This document shows, in pieces, positions 7,468 to 15,061 of a DNA stretch of 64,000 nucleotides. The notes under the pieces are model-generated. The model was given only the letters and a program-made list of their open reading frames with translations. It was not told the DNA's origin and did not search any database. Where the stretch lies: the NCBI RefSeq assembly GCF_003626695.1, contig NZ_RBAH01000008.1, forward strand, positions 1 through 64,000, given 5' to 3'. The translations under genes were made by a program, and so were the position numbers. Within the stretch, counting starts at the first letter, position 1; each line of letters starts with the position of its first letter. The DNA comes from Paenibacillus ginsengarvi (GTDB taxonomy: Bacteria; Bacillota; Bacilli; Paenibacillales; NBRC-103111).

Positions 7468-8744
7468 GTCTGTAAAATACTTTGTGTAAACTCACAAACC
7501 TACTAAAATGTAAACATAGAGAGGTTGGGAGCACACATGGGATTATGGACGAAAGAGCAACTTCGGAGCTTCATTAAAGAGAATAACTTGGTCACCGCAC
7601 AGGACGCACAGAATGCACTAAAGAACCTTTTTGCTGAAACGCTGCAGGAAATGCTGGAAGCGGAAATGGACACGCATCTGGGCTACGAGAAGCATGACGT
7701 GCAGAACAAAACGACGCCCAATAGCCGCAACGGCAAGAGCAAGAAAAAGGTCACGAGCGAATACGGCGATCAGGAAATTTCCGTTCCACGAGACCGACTG
7801 GGCGAGTTTGAGCCACTCGTCGTTAAGAAGAATCAATCCAATGTGACTGGCATCGAAGACCAGATTATCGCGCTCTACGCCAAGGGTGTCAGCACGCGGG
7901 AGATCCAGGACCACCTTCAGAATCTATATGGTCTGGAGGTCTCTCCAACCTTCATCTCTAACGTGACGAACAAGATTATTCCGCTCATCAAAGAGTGGCA
8001 GAATCGGCCGCTGCAGGGCGTCTACGCCGTCGTTTTCCTGGATGCGATCCACTTCAAGGTAAAGCACGACGGCGCCATCGTGAACAAGGCAGTCTATATG
8101 GTCATTGGCATCGACCTGGACGGCAACAAGGATGTGCTGGGCATGTGGATCGGCGAGAACGAGTCCGCGAAGTTCTGGCTGAGCGTCCTAAACGACCTCA
8201 AGAACCGTGGCGTTCAGGACATTCTCATCACCTGTGTCGATAACCTCACCGGCTTCTCCCAGGCGATCTCCGCCTGCTATCCGAAGACGGAGATCCAGAA
8301 ATGCATCATCCATCAGATCCGCAACTCCACACGCTATGTCTCGTACAAGGATTTGAAAAAGGTAACAGCGGATCTTAAGCCCATCTACAAGGCCGCGACC
8401 GAGGAGATGGCGCTCTTGGAGCTGGATCGCTTCGAGGAGACGTGGGGTGCAAAATATCCGCTCATCATCCGCTCATGGCGCAGCAATTGGGACGAACTCG
8501 CCAGCTTCGCAAGGTCACCAAAGGCAAAAGCATCTTTCCGAGCGACGAAGCGCTGCTTAAGATGCTGTATCTCGTCACAATGGATGTCACACGCAAATGG
8601 ACGGGCCGCGTCCAAAACTGGGGACAAATGCTTCTGCAACTCTCTGTCTTCTTTCCGGACCGGATCGGCCAACACTTACCTTGAGGGCCAATCTCCCCTC
8701 GTGGAGATTCCTATAAAAGAGTTTACACAAAATTATTGACAGAC
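7468..8744 (+). mobile_element. IS256-family insertion sequence, inactivated
   Basis: Terminal inverted repeats of about 26 bp bound the element: the left end reads GTCTGTAAAATACTTTGTGT and the right end (complement) GTCTGTCAATAATTTTGTGT, both continuing AAACTC. They enclose one transposase gene that has lost an internal block. No 8-bp target duplication is visible (TCTATTGA versus CCCTTACG), so one flank has been rearranged or the insertion is old. Confidence 0.88.
7537..8739 (+). pseudogene. IS256-family transposase with internal deletion and frameshift
   Basis: ATG 7537 has GGGAG 6 nt upstream. The protein follows the IS256/Mutator pattern: LQEMLEAEMDTHLGYEKHD, VSTREIQDHLQNLYGLEVSP, the first catalytic Asp in YAVVFLDAIHFKVK, and the second in ITCVDNLTGFSQAI followed by CIIHQIRNS. 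At 8500-8511 SNWDELASF jumps directly to the sequence that should read QLRKVTKGKSIFPSDEALLK, but out of frame. The missing block of about 70-80 nt normally carries the third catalytic residue (Glu of the IEGxxRQ motif). The shifted frame then continues WTGRVQNWGQMLLQLSVFF to 8684, the normal C-terminus. The protein as translated is catalytically dead. Confidence 0.9.
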
Positions 8745-9041
8745 CCCTTACGAACAGACATCTTTCGTTTAAAAACACACACGAAGGGTTTGAAAAGTTA
8801 AAGCAGTGGATGGTGTCCCTGTAGCAGAAGATCAGATAAACATGCGGTTGGAATTGAAAACACTTACTTAGCGTCAAGGGTGGGAACTTATCTGGCAAAT
8901 TTAGTGGTTAACGATATTGTCCAGAATGGCTATACCTGCTTATGGGAATGTTCTCTGAGCAATGAAGCCTCTAATAAATTAGCACGACGGCTGGGATTTA
9001 AGCAGATACACCAATATCAGTGCTTAGGTTTTTCACTATAG
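8745..9041 (+). pseudogene. GNAT acetyltransferase C-terminal remnant
   Basis: Immediately downstream of the IS256 right end, fragments in different frames read THEGFEKLKQW, VDGVPVAEDQI, and then a longer run GIENTYLASRVGTYLANL ... CLWECSLSNEASNKLARRLG ... QYQCLGFSL before TAG at 9039. WECSLSNxASxxLAxxLGF is typical of the acetyl-CoA-binding C-terminal half of a GNAT family. At least two frameshifts and the missing 5' half show decay; the insertion sequence may have removed the start. Confidence 0.65.
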
Positions 9042-9226
9042 TTATTGCAACCTTTTTAAGTTTGCTATGGAGTAATACCAGTCATCTACTTTTTGGTTAT
9101 ATCAGGTTCCCTGTTTATTTACGAACCAGAATGTAAAAAGCTAGACTTTCAAACGGATTAATGTAATCTTATGGGAGTGAAGTTCCATTTGTTACTTTAG
9201 ATATTTGCAATAAGGAGAACTCCTCT

Positions 9227-9721
9227 ATGTATCGAAAAAGGATTATTATCTTGGTAGCCATCGCAGCAATGATGGCCATTATTGTATGGTATGCAAACAG
9301 CAAATTGCAGCCTGAGGGATTTACAACTCCGAAACTAGCAATAGATAGCTTCTTCAATGCCGTTGTACGTAAAGATGCAGTTACTGCTGTTAAAGCTTCG
9401 AACGATGCTTGTGGAAAGCCGAGGCAAGCCCGAATAGACGAGTTCCAAGAAGGTATGGTTACTGATCCTGTACTGAGCTATCAGATACTTTCTGTTACAG
9501 AAAATAGTTCGGACATAAGTATAGTCCGGGTTGAACTCATGTTAAGAAGTGGCGATCAAGCTGAATTTCCTTACCAAGTTAGACGTGGGAGTAAAGGATG
9601 GCGACTCCAGTTCGACCGCTTTTATCGGGATGGATCCGGGACTTTTACAGGTACATTGCCTTGTGAATCTGAAAATCTAACTTTTGTAGATAAGTTTGTT
9701 AATATGCTACGTTCACTATAA
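9227..9721 (+). CDS. Membrane-anchored protein of unknown function
   Basis: 164 residues with a single N-terminal membrane anchor (IIILVAIAAMMAIIVWYA) and an extracytoplasmic domain. TTPKLAIDSFFNAVVRKDAV resembles the opening helix of NTF2-like DUF4878 lipoproteins, but the fit is only suggestive. AAGGAGA lies 9 nt before the ATG. It sits between two decayed genes inside the accessory stretch and is itself intact. No partner is evident. Confidence 0.7.
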   Translation: MYRKRIIILVAIAAMMAIIVWYANSKLQPEGFTTPKLAIDSFFNAVVRKDAVTAVKASNDACGKPRQARIDEFQEGMVTDPVLSYQILSVTENSSDISIVRVELMLRSGDQAEFPYQVRRGSKGWRLQFDRFYRDGSGTFTGTLPCESENLTFVDKFVNMLRSL

Positions 9722-9738
9722 AATCAGTCCTTTTAAGT

Positions 9739-9939
9739 TACTGTACCCATTGCTTTGACTGTGAATTAGACATAGATGCTTATGCAATCGAAAACGATGC
9801 TTATTTTGGAAAAGGCTATCTAAAACTGAATACTATTCTTAAGTTAAATAACTTACCTAATGATAGCTGCCCCCGATGTAAGGGGAATTTGCGTAGACCT
9901 GGTACAGTGGAAGTTGTTCAAGTATACGATACAGCGTAG
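9739..9939 (+). pseudogene. Start-less fragment with zinc-binding cysteine pairs
   Basis: 67 codons ending in TAG read YCTHCFDCELDIDAYAIEND ... LPNDSCPRCKGNLRRPG. The CTHC and CPRC pairs suggest a two-knuckle zinc ribbon. The frame is closed just upstream by TAA at 9700, inside the preceding gene, and has no start codon or ribosome site, so it looks like the 3' end of a lost gene. It is followed 23 bp later by repeat copy 3. Confidence 0.45.
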
Positions 9940-9962
9940 TTTGAAAGAATTCATCCTTTACG

Positions 9963-10046
9963 CTAACGAAGACGTTAGTTCCATCAATTTGCCGGGACGA
10001 GACTGCCGGCAAGATCGGTAACCTTATTAAGTTATTGGGGGATTAG
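9963..10046. repeat. Palindromic intergenic repeat, copy 3
   Basis: CTAACGAAGACGTTAGTT (itself a CTAACG/CGTTAG palindrome), then a TTGCCGG/CCGGCAA stem, then GTTATTGGGGGATTAG. The end of the repeat supplies the GGGGGA ribosome site of the next gene. Confidence 0.7.
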
Positions 10047-10051
10047 TGAAA

Positions 10052-10375
10052 ATGTATTGGGAGACATTACCTAATTGGGTTTGGGCAATTTTTTACTTGT
10101 TTTTATCAACCACATTAGGGACAGCTATTTGGAATGTGTATCGAAAGAAAATAGTCAGTTTATCTATCGCAGTGATTGTCATTACCATAACTATCCCGAT
10201 AGTTGGAGTGTTTAACAGTGTTGGGCGACAAAAAGGAATGAATGAATTTGAACATCTGATAAGCGAGATGAAACAAGGCGCCATATGGACTTTTTATATA
10301 ATCACTGCTTTATTGTATTTGCTATTTTATTGGGGCATATTCGTGTTCGAAAAAAAAACTAAAGTTTCTTATTGA
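10052..10375 (+). CDS. Small three-helix membrane protein, unknown
   Basis: 107 residues from ATG 10052, chosen because GGGGGA (10037-10042) is well spaced; a GTG at 10046 is closer to it. Three membrane segments are visible: VWAIFYLFLSTTLGTAIW, IAVIVITITIPIVGVF and WTFYIITALLYLLFYWGIFV, with a basic loop (NVYRKKI) after the first. No family was recognised. It lies between repeat copies 3 and 4 as a self-contained small unit. Confidence 0.65.
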   Translation: MYWETLPNWVWAIFYLFLSTTLGTAIWNVYRKKIVSLSIAVIVITITIPIVGVFNSVGRQKGMNEFEHLISEMKQGAIWTFYIITALLYLLFYWGIFVFEKKTKVSY

Positions 10376-10376
10376 G

Positions 10377-10394
10377 CTAACGGAGACGTTAGTT
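10377..10394. repeat. Palindromic intergenic repeat, copy 4 (partial)
   Basis: CTAACGGAGACGTTAGTT only, starting 1 bp after the preceding stop; the large hairpin of the full repeat is absent. Confidence 0.6.
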
Positions 10395-10421
10395 CACCCA
10401 ACCAGAAGGAGATGTATAAAG

Positions 10422-10640
10422 ATTAAGAATAGATTCGAATTTACTGCGGTTGTGTTAATAGGTAATGGCGAGTTAACAGATGATTTTACCATCGAAATCG
10501 CACAAATTGCTGACCGTTTAACCGAACAGCTGGAGATCGCGAAGAAAGCGCTGCAGACCATTGTGGAAAGTACTGAACATGGTAATGAGGCAGCCAAGAC
10601 CATAGCCGCAGAAGCTTTGGAAGCAATTATTAAGCCTTAA
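10422..10640 (+). CDS. Small helical protein, unknown; possible ATT start
   Basis: From GTG 10452 the frame gives 62 residues, but it is open and coding-like further upstream (IKNRFEFTAVVLIGNGELTD) to an ATT at 10422. That ATT lies 10 nt after a strong AGAAGGAG, whereas GTG 10452 has no site. Either translation starts at ATT, or an ATG has mutated and the gene is expressed weakly from GTG. The C-terminal part is a charged amphipathic helix (DRLTEQLEIAKKALQTIVES). Family not recognised. Confidence 0.45.
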   Translation: MKNRFEFTAVVLIGNGELTDDFTIEIAQIADRLTEQLEIAKKALQTIVESTEHGNEAAKTIAAEALEAIIKP

Positions 10641-10734
10641 AATAACTATGCACCATGTAATCTTCCCGTGCATTCACAATTCTCGAATAATGTTGAGATC
10701 TGAGACGAGAGTTCAAAGAGTTAGGAGGGGAATA

Positions 10735-11136
10735 ATGTTCGAGTTTTATGGATGGATTGTATTAAGATACCATACACATGATACAAATGAATTCCTTCAA
10801 GACCAGGCATACAATAGGTTCATTAACTATTTGAAGGATATAGATACTGAAGAATTATCAAATATTAGACGGAGGAATGGGCAAGATTCCTGGACTATCT
10901 CCGGCTTACATAATCATTTCTCCAACTATGTTCTGGAAATATATAACTGGGTCTCTGGGAACTTACCAGGCTCATATGGATTATTATATACACATGACGA
11001 CGAAGATGATGAAGATAATAACAAGTTTGTTGTCTGGAAACTAGCTCGTGGGAAATTAACTCGTGAGACAGACAGTTTCCTGTCACCATATATTCCAGTA
11101 GTCGAGGATGAATACGATCCGGATAGAAATGATTAA
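10735..11136 (+). CDS. Imm7-family immunity protein
   Basis: 133 residues matching immunity protein 7 of polymorphic toxin systems: opening MFEFYGWIVLRYHT, then ISGLHNHFSN, PGSYGLLYTHDDEDDEDN and the C-terminal FLSPYIPVVEDEYDPD. Imm7 proteins are small soluble antitoxins that neutralise C-terminal nuclease-type toxin modules. ATG 10735 follows TTAGGAGGGG; the longer upstream frame has no site. No toxin gene lies nearby, so it is an orphan immunity gene, as often accumulates downstream of toxin loci. Followed by repeat copy 5. Confidence 0.85.
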   Translation: MFEFYGWIVLRYHTHDTNEFLQDQAYNRFINYLKDIDTEELSNIRRRNGQDSWTISGLHNHFSNYVLEIYNWVSGNLPGSYGLLYTHDDEDDEDNNKFVVWKLARGKLTRETDSFLSPYIPVVEDEYDPDRND

Positions 11137-11156
11137 ATTATGGTTTGTTGATTAAG

Positions 11157-11237
11157 CTAACGAAGACGATAGCTAAATAAGACATATGTTGGCAGCCGGA
11201 TTTTACGATCGGCTGCCTTTTTAAACTACCGGGGAAG
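11157..11237. repeat. Palindromic intergenic repeat, copy 5
   Basis: CTAACGAAGACGATAGCT, a GGCAGCCG/CGGCTGCC stem followed by TTTTTAAA (so it can also terminate transcription), then CTACCGGGG. It lies 20 bp after the Imm7 stop. Confidence 0.75.
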
Positions 11238-11357
11238 ATTTGCGAAACAATTCAAAATTAAATCATCTGGTGGCTATATTACTTAAGCCCCGATCAGTCC
11301 GTCATCGGACCGCGCAGGCTCTGATAGATGCCTTCCTTATCGTACTTACACGAAAGG

Positions 11358-11386
11358 TTGCTGCTTCCGCCGTTTTCTTATACAAT
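11358..11386 (+). promoter_or_regulatory. Promoter of the two-component system
   Basis: TTGCTG, 17-nt spacer, TACAAT. A Fur-like box follows 16 bp downstream. Confidence 0.5.
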
Positions 11387-11402
11387 AACAGCAGACTGAT
11401 GA

Positions 11403-11417
11403 TGATAACTATTCTCA
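11403..11417 (+). promoter_or_regulatory. Fur-box-like operator
   Basis: TGATAACTATTCTCA matches the 7-1-7 Fur consensus TGATAATNATTATCA at 12 of 14 positions. It sits just downstream of the predicted promoter and 33 bp before the response regulator start, a position suited to iron-dependent repression. Confidence 0.55.
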
Positions 11418-11449
11418 TTACAATGAGGTGCCAAAGGCGGAGCTGCGGA

Positions 11450-12127
11450 ATGAAAACCATTTTGCTGATCGAGGATGAGAGACATTTAACGAGGTTTATT
11501 GAGTTGGAGCTGCGACACGCTTCGTTCTCGGTGACGACTGCTTACGATGGGCCATCGGGATTGGAGCTCGCCTTGAGAGGGGACTGGGACGTCATCCTGC
11601 TCGATCTGATGCTGCCCGGAATGAGTGGTCTGGAAGTATGTCAGCGAATCCGCTCCGTCAAGAAAACGCCGATAATTATATTGACGGCACGAGATAGCGT
11701 CATGGACCGGGTATCGGGACTCGACAGCGGAGCGGATGACTATATTCCGAAGCCTTTTGCAATCGAGGAGTTGCTGGCTCGAATCCGGGTCGTCTTCCGC
11801 AGGCAGGAAGTCAGCGCCGAGGACAACAAGGCGATACTGTTGTTTCAGGAGCTGAGCGTCAATCTGGATTCCCGCGAGATACGCAAAGGCACCAAACAGA
11901 TCGAGCTGACGAAGAGGGAATACGACCTGCTCGTTGCATTTTTGAGAAACTCGGGCCGGGTGCTGACGCGCGAAGCGCTGCTCGACATGGTGTGGGGATT
12001 TGAAGCGGCGGTCGATACGAATGTCGTGGACGTCTATGTCCGCTATTTGCGCAATAAAATCGATACTCCGGGAGAGCCGAGCTACATTCAGACGCTTCGA
12101 GGGACCGGCTACGTGATGCGAAGATGA
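11450..12127 (+). CDS. OmpR-family response regulator
   Basis: 225 residues. The receiver domain opens MKTILLIEDERHL; the phospho-acceptor is Asp52 in ILLDLMLPG, with the conserved Lys in DYIPKPF. A winged-helix output domain follows (LTKREYDLLVAFLRNSGRVL; VRYLRNKI). ATG 11450 starts the receiver strand exactly; the frame open upstream is not coding-like. Its stop overlaps the kinase start (ATGA). Preceded by a Fur-like box and followed by a ferric-iron transporter, so an iron-related role is likely. Confidence 0.95.
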   Translation: MKTILLIEDERHLTRFIELELRHASFSVTTAYDGPSGLELALRGDWDVILLDLMLPGMSGLEVCQRIRSVKKTPIIILTARDSVMDRVSGLDSGADDYIPKPFAIEELLARIRVVFRRQEVSAEDNKAILLFQELSVNLDSREIRKGTKQIELTKREYDLLVAFLRNSGRVLTREALLDMVWGFEAAVDTNVVDVYVRYLRNKIDTPGEPSYIQTLRGTGYVMRR

Positions 12128-13548
12128 GAAGAATAACGCATTCTTGGTTGCAACTCCCGATTAAGTGGAAGCTGACCTTATGGTCGTCCCTGTTGTTGTT
12201 TGTGCTCTTCGTGGCCTATAACGCGGTTCAGTATGTGTATGTGGAGCATTGGATGATTAAGCGGGAGAAGACCAGCGTTCAGCAGACGATGAGAGCGGCG
12301 CTCAACTATTTCTTGGAAAATGAATTTGCCTTCAAGGGGGCCGATTTAGCTCCGATTCGCAGCTTTCTCGAACGAATAAACGGACAGAATCAAGGGATTC
12401 GCGTATTCGACGGGAGCGGTAACGTTATTGTGTCTATCTCGAACGGATTAGGGGGCGGCTGGGGCGAGACGCCGGAACGGGGAATAGACAACGAGATCGC
12501 AGGGACTTGGCGGCAAAGCGATAATCTGCTCATGATGAAAAGCCCACTAACGATTTTTGAGTTTAACGGTACGATCGAGATTGTAAGAAATACGGAGGAC
12601 TTTGCCGAATTAATCGCGGCTTTCTCCCGCGTTATGCTGCTGTGCGGGCTCGGAGCCCTAGTTTTAAGCGGGCTCGGGGGCTGGATGCTGGCCCGTCAAG
12701 TGCTGAAGCCACTGCAGTCGATGTCCGATACGATCCGCAATATTAAGCGGAAAGGGCTGCACGAGCGGGTACCGCTCAGCGGCAATCATGACGAAATATA
12801 TACGCTGATGAGCATGTTTAACAATATGATGGATCAGGTGGAGAGTTCGTTTCTCCAGCAGAAGCAGTTTGTAGAGGACGCATCGCACGAGCTGAGGACG
12901 CCGGTCGCGATTATCGAAGGCCATCTGGCCATGTTGAGGCGATGGGGAAAGAACGACCCCGCCATCCTCGAAGAATCGCTGGACGCTTCCATTCATGAGC
13001 TGTTCCGGTTCAAGGGGCTAGTTCAAGAGCTGCTGGCTTTGTCGCGCGCGGAAGCAGCGCCGCCTGAAGACGATTGGCCGCCTGCCGATCCGGCCGAGAC
13101 GATCTGGCAGATCGTCCGTAATAGCGCCGTCGTTCATCCTTCATTTCGGTTCGATGCCGAGACGGACGCACTAGCTGGTGTGGCGGTGGGCGTTCCGGAG
13201 CATCAGCTGGAGCAGATTTTGCATATTCTGATCGACAACTCGGTCAAATATTCGCGAGACTTGAAAGCGGTCCATGTGACGGGCACGGTCCAGGGCGATC
13301 AAGTGTGCATTCAAGTGGCGGACCAAGGCATGGGTATTCCCGCAAGCGAACTCCCTCGCGTCCTAGACCGGTTTTACAGGGTGGACAAGGCAAGAAGCGG
13401 GGAGCAGGGCGGCCACGGCCTGGGCCTGGCGATCGCCAAACGGCTAGTCGAGCGGTACGATGGCACCATTAAGATCGACAGTGTGGAGCATGGAGGCACG
13501 AGAGTGACTGTATTATTGTCGGCGGTACCTCGAATAAACGGCAAGTAA
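12124..13548 (+). CDS. Sensor histidine kinase
   Basis: 474 residues. Two membrane segments (about 15-40 and 170-192) flank an extracytoplasmic sensor domain of roughly 130 residues; HAMP (RQVLKPLQSMSDTIRNIKRK), HisKA with His255 (VEDASHELRTPVAIIEG) and HATPase_c (DNSVKYS; DQGMGIPASE; GGHGLGLAIAKRL) follow. It autophosphorylates and passes phosphate to the overlapping regulator. The stimulus is unknown; location next to an iron ABC operon suggests iron or envelope sensing. Confidence 0.95.
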   Translation: MRRITHSWLQLPIKWKLTLWSSLLLFVLFVAYNAVQYVYVEHWMIKREKTSVQQTMRAALNYFLENEFAFKGADLAPIRSFLERINGQNQGIRVFDGSGNVIVSISNGLGGGWGETPERGIDNEIAGTWRQSDNLLMMKSPLTIFEFNGTIEIVRNTEDFAELIAAFSRVMLLCGLGALVLSGLGGWMLARQVLKPLQSMSDTIRNIKRKGLHERVPLSGNHDEIYTLMSMFNNMMDQVESSFLQQKQFVEDASHELRTPVAIIEGHLAMLRRWGKNDPAILEESLDASIHELFRFKGLVQELLALSRAEAAPPEDDWPPADPAETIWQIVRNSAVVHPSFRFDAETDALAGVAVGVPEHQLEQILHILIDNSVKYSRDLKAVHVTGTVQGDQVCIQVADQGMGIPASELPRVLDRFYRVDKARSGEQGGHGLGLAIAKRLVERYDGTIKIDSVEHGGTRVTVLLSAVPRINGK

Positions 13549-13554
13549 ACGCGG

Positions 13555-13593
13555 GTAGGTAAGTTTCCGATGGAAGCTTATCTACTTTTTTTT
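13555..13593 (+). terminator. Intrinsic terminator of the two-component operon
   Basis: GTAGGTAAGTTTCC pairs with GGAAGCTTATCTAC across a 3-nt loop, followed by eight T residues. Confidence 0.85.
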
Positions 13594-13649
13594 ATTTTCA
13601 CATCGTTTTCTCATTTTCATCGGTTACAATGTGAATTGTTTGTTTCAAC

Positions 13650-13668
13650 GGTAATGATATTCATTATC
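13650..13668 (+). promoter_or_regulatory. Fur box of the iron transporter operon
   Basis: GGTAATGATATTCATTATC matches the classical 19-bp Fur box GATAATGATAATCATTATC at 17 of 19 positions. It lies about 280 bp upstream of the binding-protein gene, implying a long leader. Confidence 0.8.
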
Positions 13669-13700
13669 AATCGGAGTTAAAAAACGGATGGAGGGAAGTT

Positions 13701-13766
13701 ATGATACATACAGCGCCGATAGGCGAAGACCACTCCGATAAAGGACAAGAAAACAGCGGCCGTTAG
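13701..13766 (+). CDS. Possible 21-residue leader peptide
   Basis: GGAGGG lies 7 nt before ATG 13701, and a 21-codon frame (MIHTAPIGEDHSDKGQENSG R) ends in TAG. It sits between the Fur box and the iron transporter genes. It may be a translated leader or the remains of a longer gene, since the frame stays open after the stop (RKLQVAIFLFLH). Function unknown. Confidence 0.3.
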   Translation: MIHTAPIGEDHSDKGQENSGR

Positions 13767-13830
13767 AAAGAAATTCCAGGAAGCATTCGGTTACGAAAAT
13801 TGCAGGTCGCCATTTTTTTGTTTCTTCATT

Positions 13831-13876
13831 GAGAATGAATATTATCGTCAACGAACATGCTAACTATCATTCTCTT
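13831..13876 (+). promoter_or_regulatory. Additional Fur-like sites
   Basis: GAGAATGAATATTATC (13831) and the inverted AACTATCATTCTC (13862) both resemble partial Fur boxes 75-120 bp ahead of the binding-protein gene, suggesting a second regulated promoter near the gene. Confidence 0.35.
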
Positions 13877-13950
13877 CATAACGAAAGTCTGGTAGCAGTT
13901 TTTAAACAATCATTTATACGAAAACAAATATAAGAATAGGGGTAATAACG

Positions 13951-15048
13951 ATGAGAAAGAACAAACTTACCGGCGGCCTTGCGCTGCTGACGACGATGGC
14001 GATGATCGTGATAGCCGGCTGTGGCGGAGCCCAGACGGGCAGTGCGGCCGACCCGAATGCAGGCAAACAGGCGGACAATGCCGCCAAAGGCAAGGAACAG
14101 GTCGTCAACGTATTTACCGCCCGACACTATGATGTGGACAGCACTCTTTATGATGCTTTTACGAAGCAAACGGGCATTAAAGTTAATGAAGTTAAAGGTA
14201 CGGCGGAGGAGCTTGTCGAGAGACTGAAACGCGAAGGAGCCAGCACGGAGGCGGACCTGTTCGTTACCGTAGACGGCGGCGTGCTCAATTATGCGAAGCA
14301 AAACGGCGTCCTGCAGCCGATGACATCACAAGCGATCGACAAGAACGTTCCAAAGCAATTCCGCGATAAAGACAATCAATGGGTCGGAGTAGCTACGCGC
14401 GCCCGCGTTATCGTATATGCAAAAGACCGCGTCAAGCCGGAGCAGCTATCCACTTATGAAGATTTGGCCAGCGATAAATGGAAGGGCAAGGTGCTCGTCC
14501 GATCCTCGTCGAGCTTGTACAACCAGTCGCTGGTCGCTTCCTTTATCGAGTTGAACGGCGAAGTGAAGGCGGAAGAATGGGCGAAGGGCATCGTGACAAA
14601 CCTGGCCCGCAAGCCGGAAGGCGGAGACCGGGACCAGGCGAAGGCGATTGCGGCTAAAGTCGGAGACGTCGCGATTATGAATACGTACTACGTCGGTCAA
14701 ATGCTGAATTCGAAGGACGCCGAAGAAGTGAAAGTCGCGCAAAACATCGGAGTGTTTTTCCCGAACCAAAGCACGACCGGCACTCATCTGAACATCAGCG
14801 GCATCGGGTTGACCAAACATGCCAAAAACAAAGATAATGCAATCAAGCTCGTCGAGTTTATTACCGGTAAGGAAGGTCAAACGATGCTAAGCCAAGGAAG
14901 TTTCGAGTTCCCGGTAAATGAGACGGCAGACAAGCCAGAGCTGCTAAAAGCGTGGGGAACGTTCAAAACGCAGCAGATCGACTTCGGCAAGCTCGGCGAT
15001 CAAAACAAAAAAGCTACCGAATTGTTGAACAAGGTAGGCTGGAAGTAG
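13951..15048 (+). CDS. Ferric-iron ABC transporter substrate-binding lipoprotein
   Basis: 365 residues. A signal peptide with lipobox VIAGC places the lipidated Cys at 24. The mature part follows the FbpA/FutA/AfuA class-II iron-binding proteins: VNVFTARHYDVDSTLYDAFT, TEADLFVTVDGG, TRARVIVYAK and the paired-tyrosine region NTYYVGQM that co-ordinates Fe3+ in this family. Fur boxes upstream and permease plus ATPase genes downstream (13-bp and 4-bp-overlap junctions) support iron import. Captures iron outside the membrane for the permease. Confidence 0.93.
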   Translation: MRKNKLTGGLALLTTMAMIVIAGCGGAQTGSAADPNAGKQADNAAKGKEQVVNVFTARHYDVDSTLYDAFTKQTGIKVNEVKGTAEELVERLKREGASTEADLFVTVDGGVLNYAKQNGVLQPMTSQAIDKNVPKQFRDKDNQWVGVATRARVIVYAKDRVKPEQLSTYEDLASDKWKGKVLVRSSSSLYNQSLVASFIELNGEVKAEEWAKGIVTNLARKPEGGDRDQAKAIAAKVGDVAIMNTYYVGQMLNSKDAEEVKVAQNIGVFFPNQSTTGTHLNISGIGLTKHAKNKDNAIKLVEFITGKEGQTMLSQGSFEFPVNETADKPELLKAWGTFKTQQIDFGKLGDQNKKATELLNKVGWK

Positions 15049-15061
15049 GCTGGAACTTACA

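Noticed and set aside
7460..8752. 8-bp target duplication expected for IS256
   Set aside because: The flanks TCTATTGA and CCCTTACG do not match, so no duplication was claimed.
6161..11237. Integron attC sites
   Set aside because: The repeats lack the RYYYAAC/GTTRRRY simple-site layout and no integrase gene is present.
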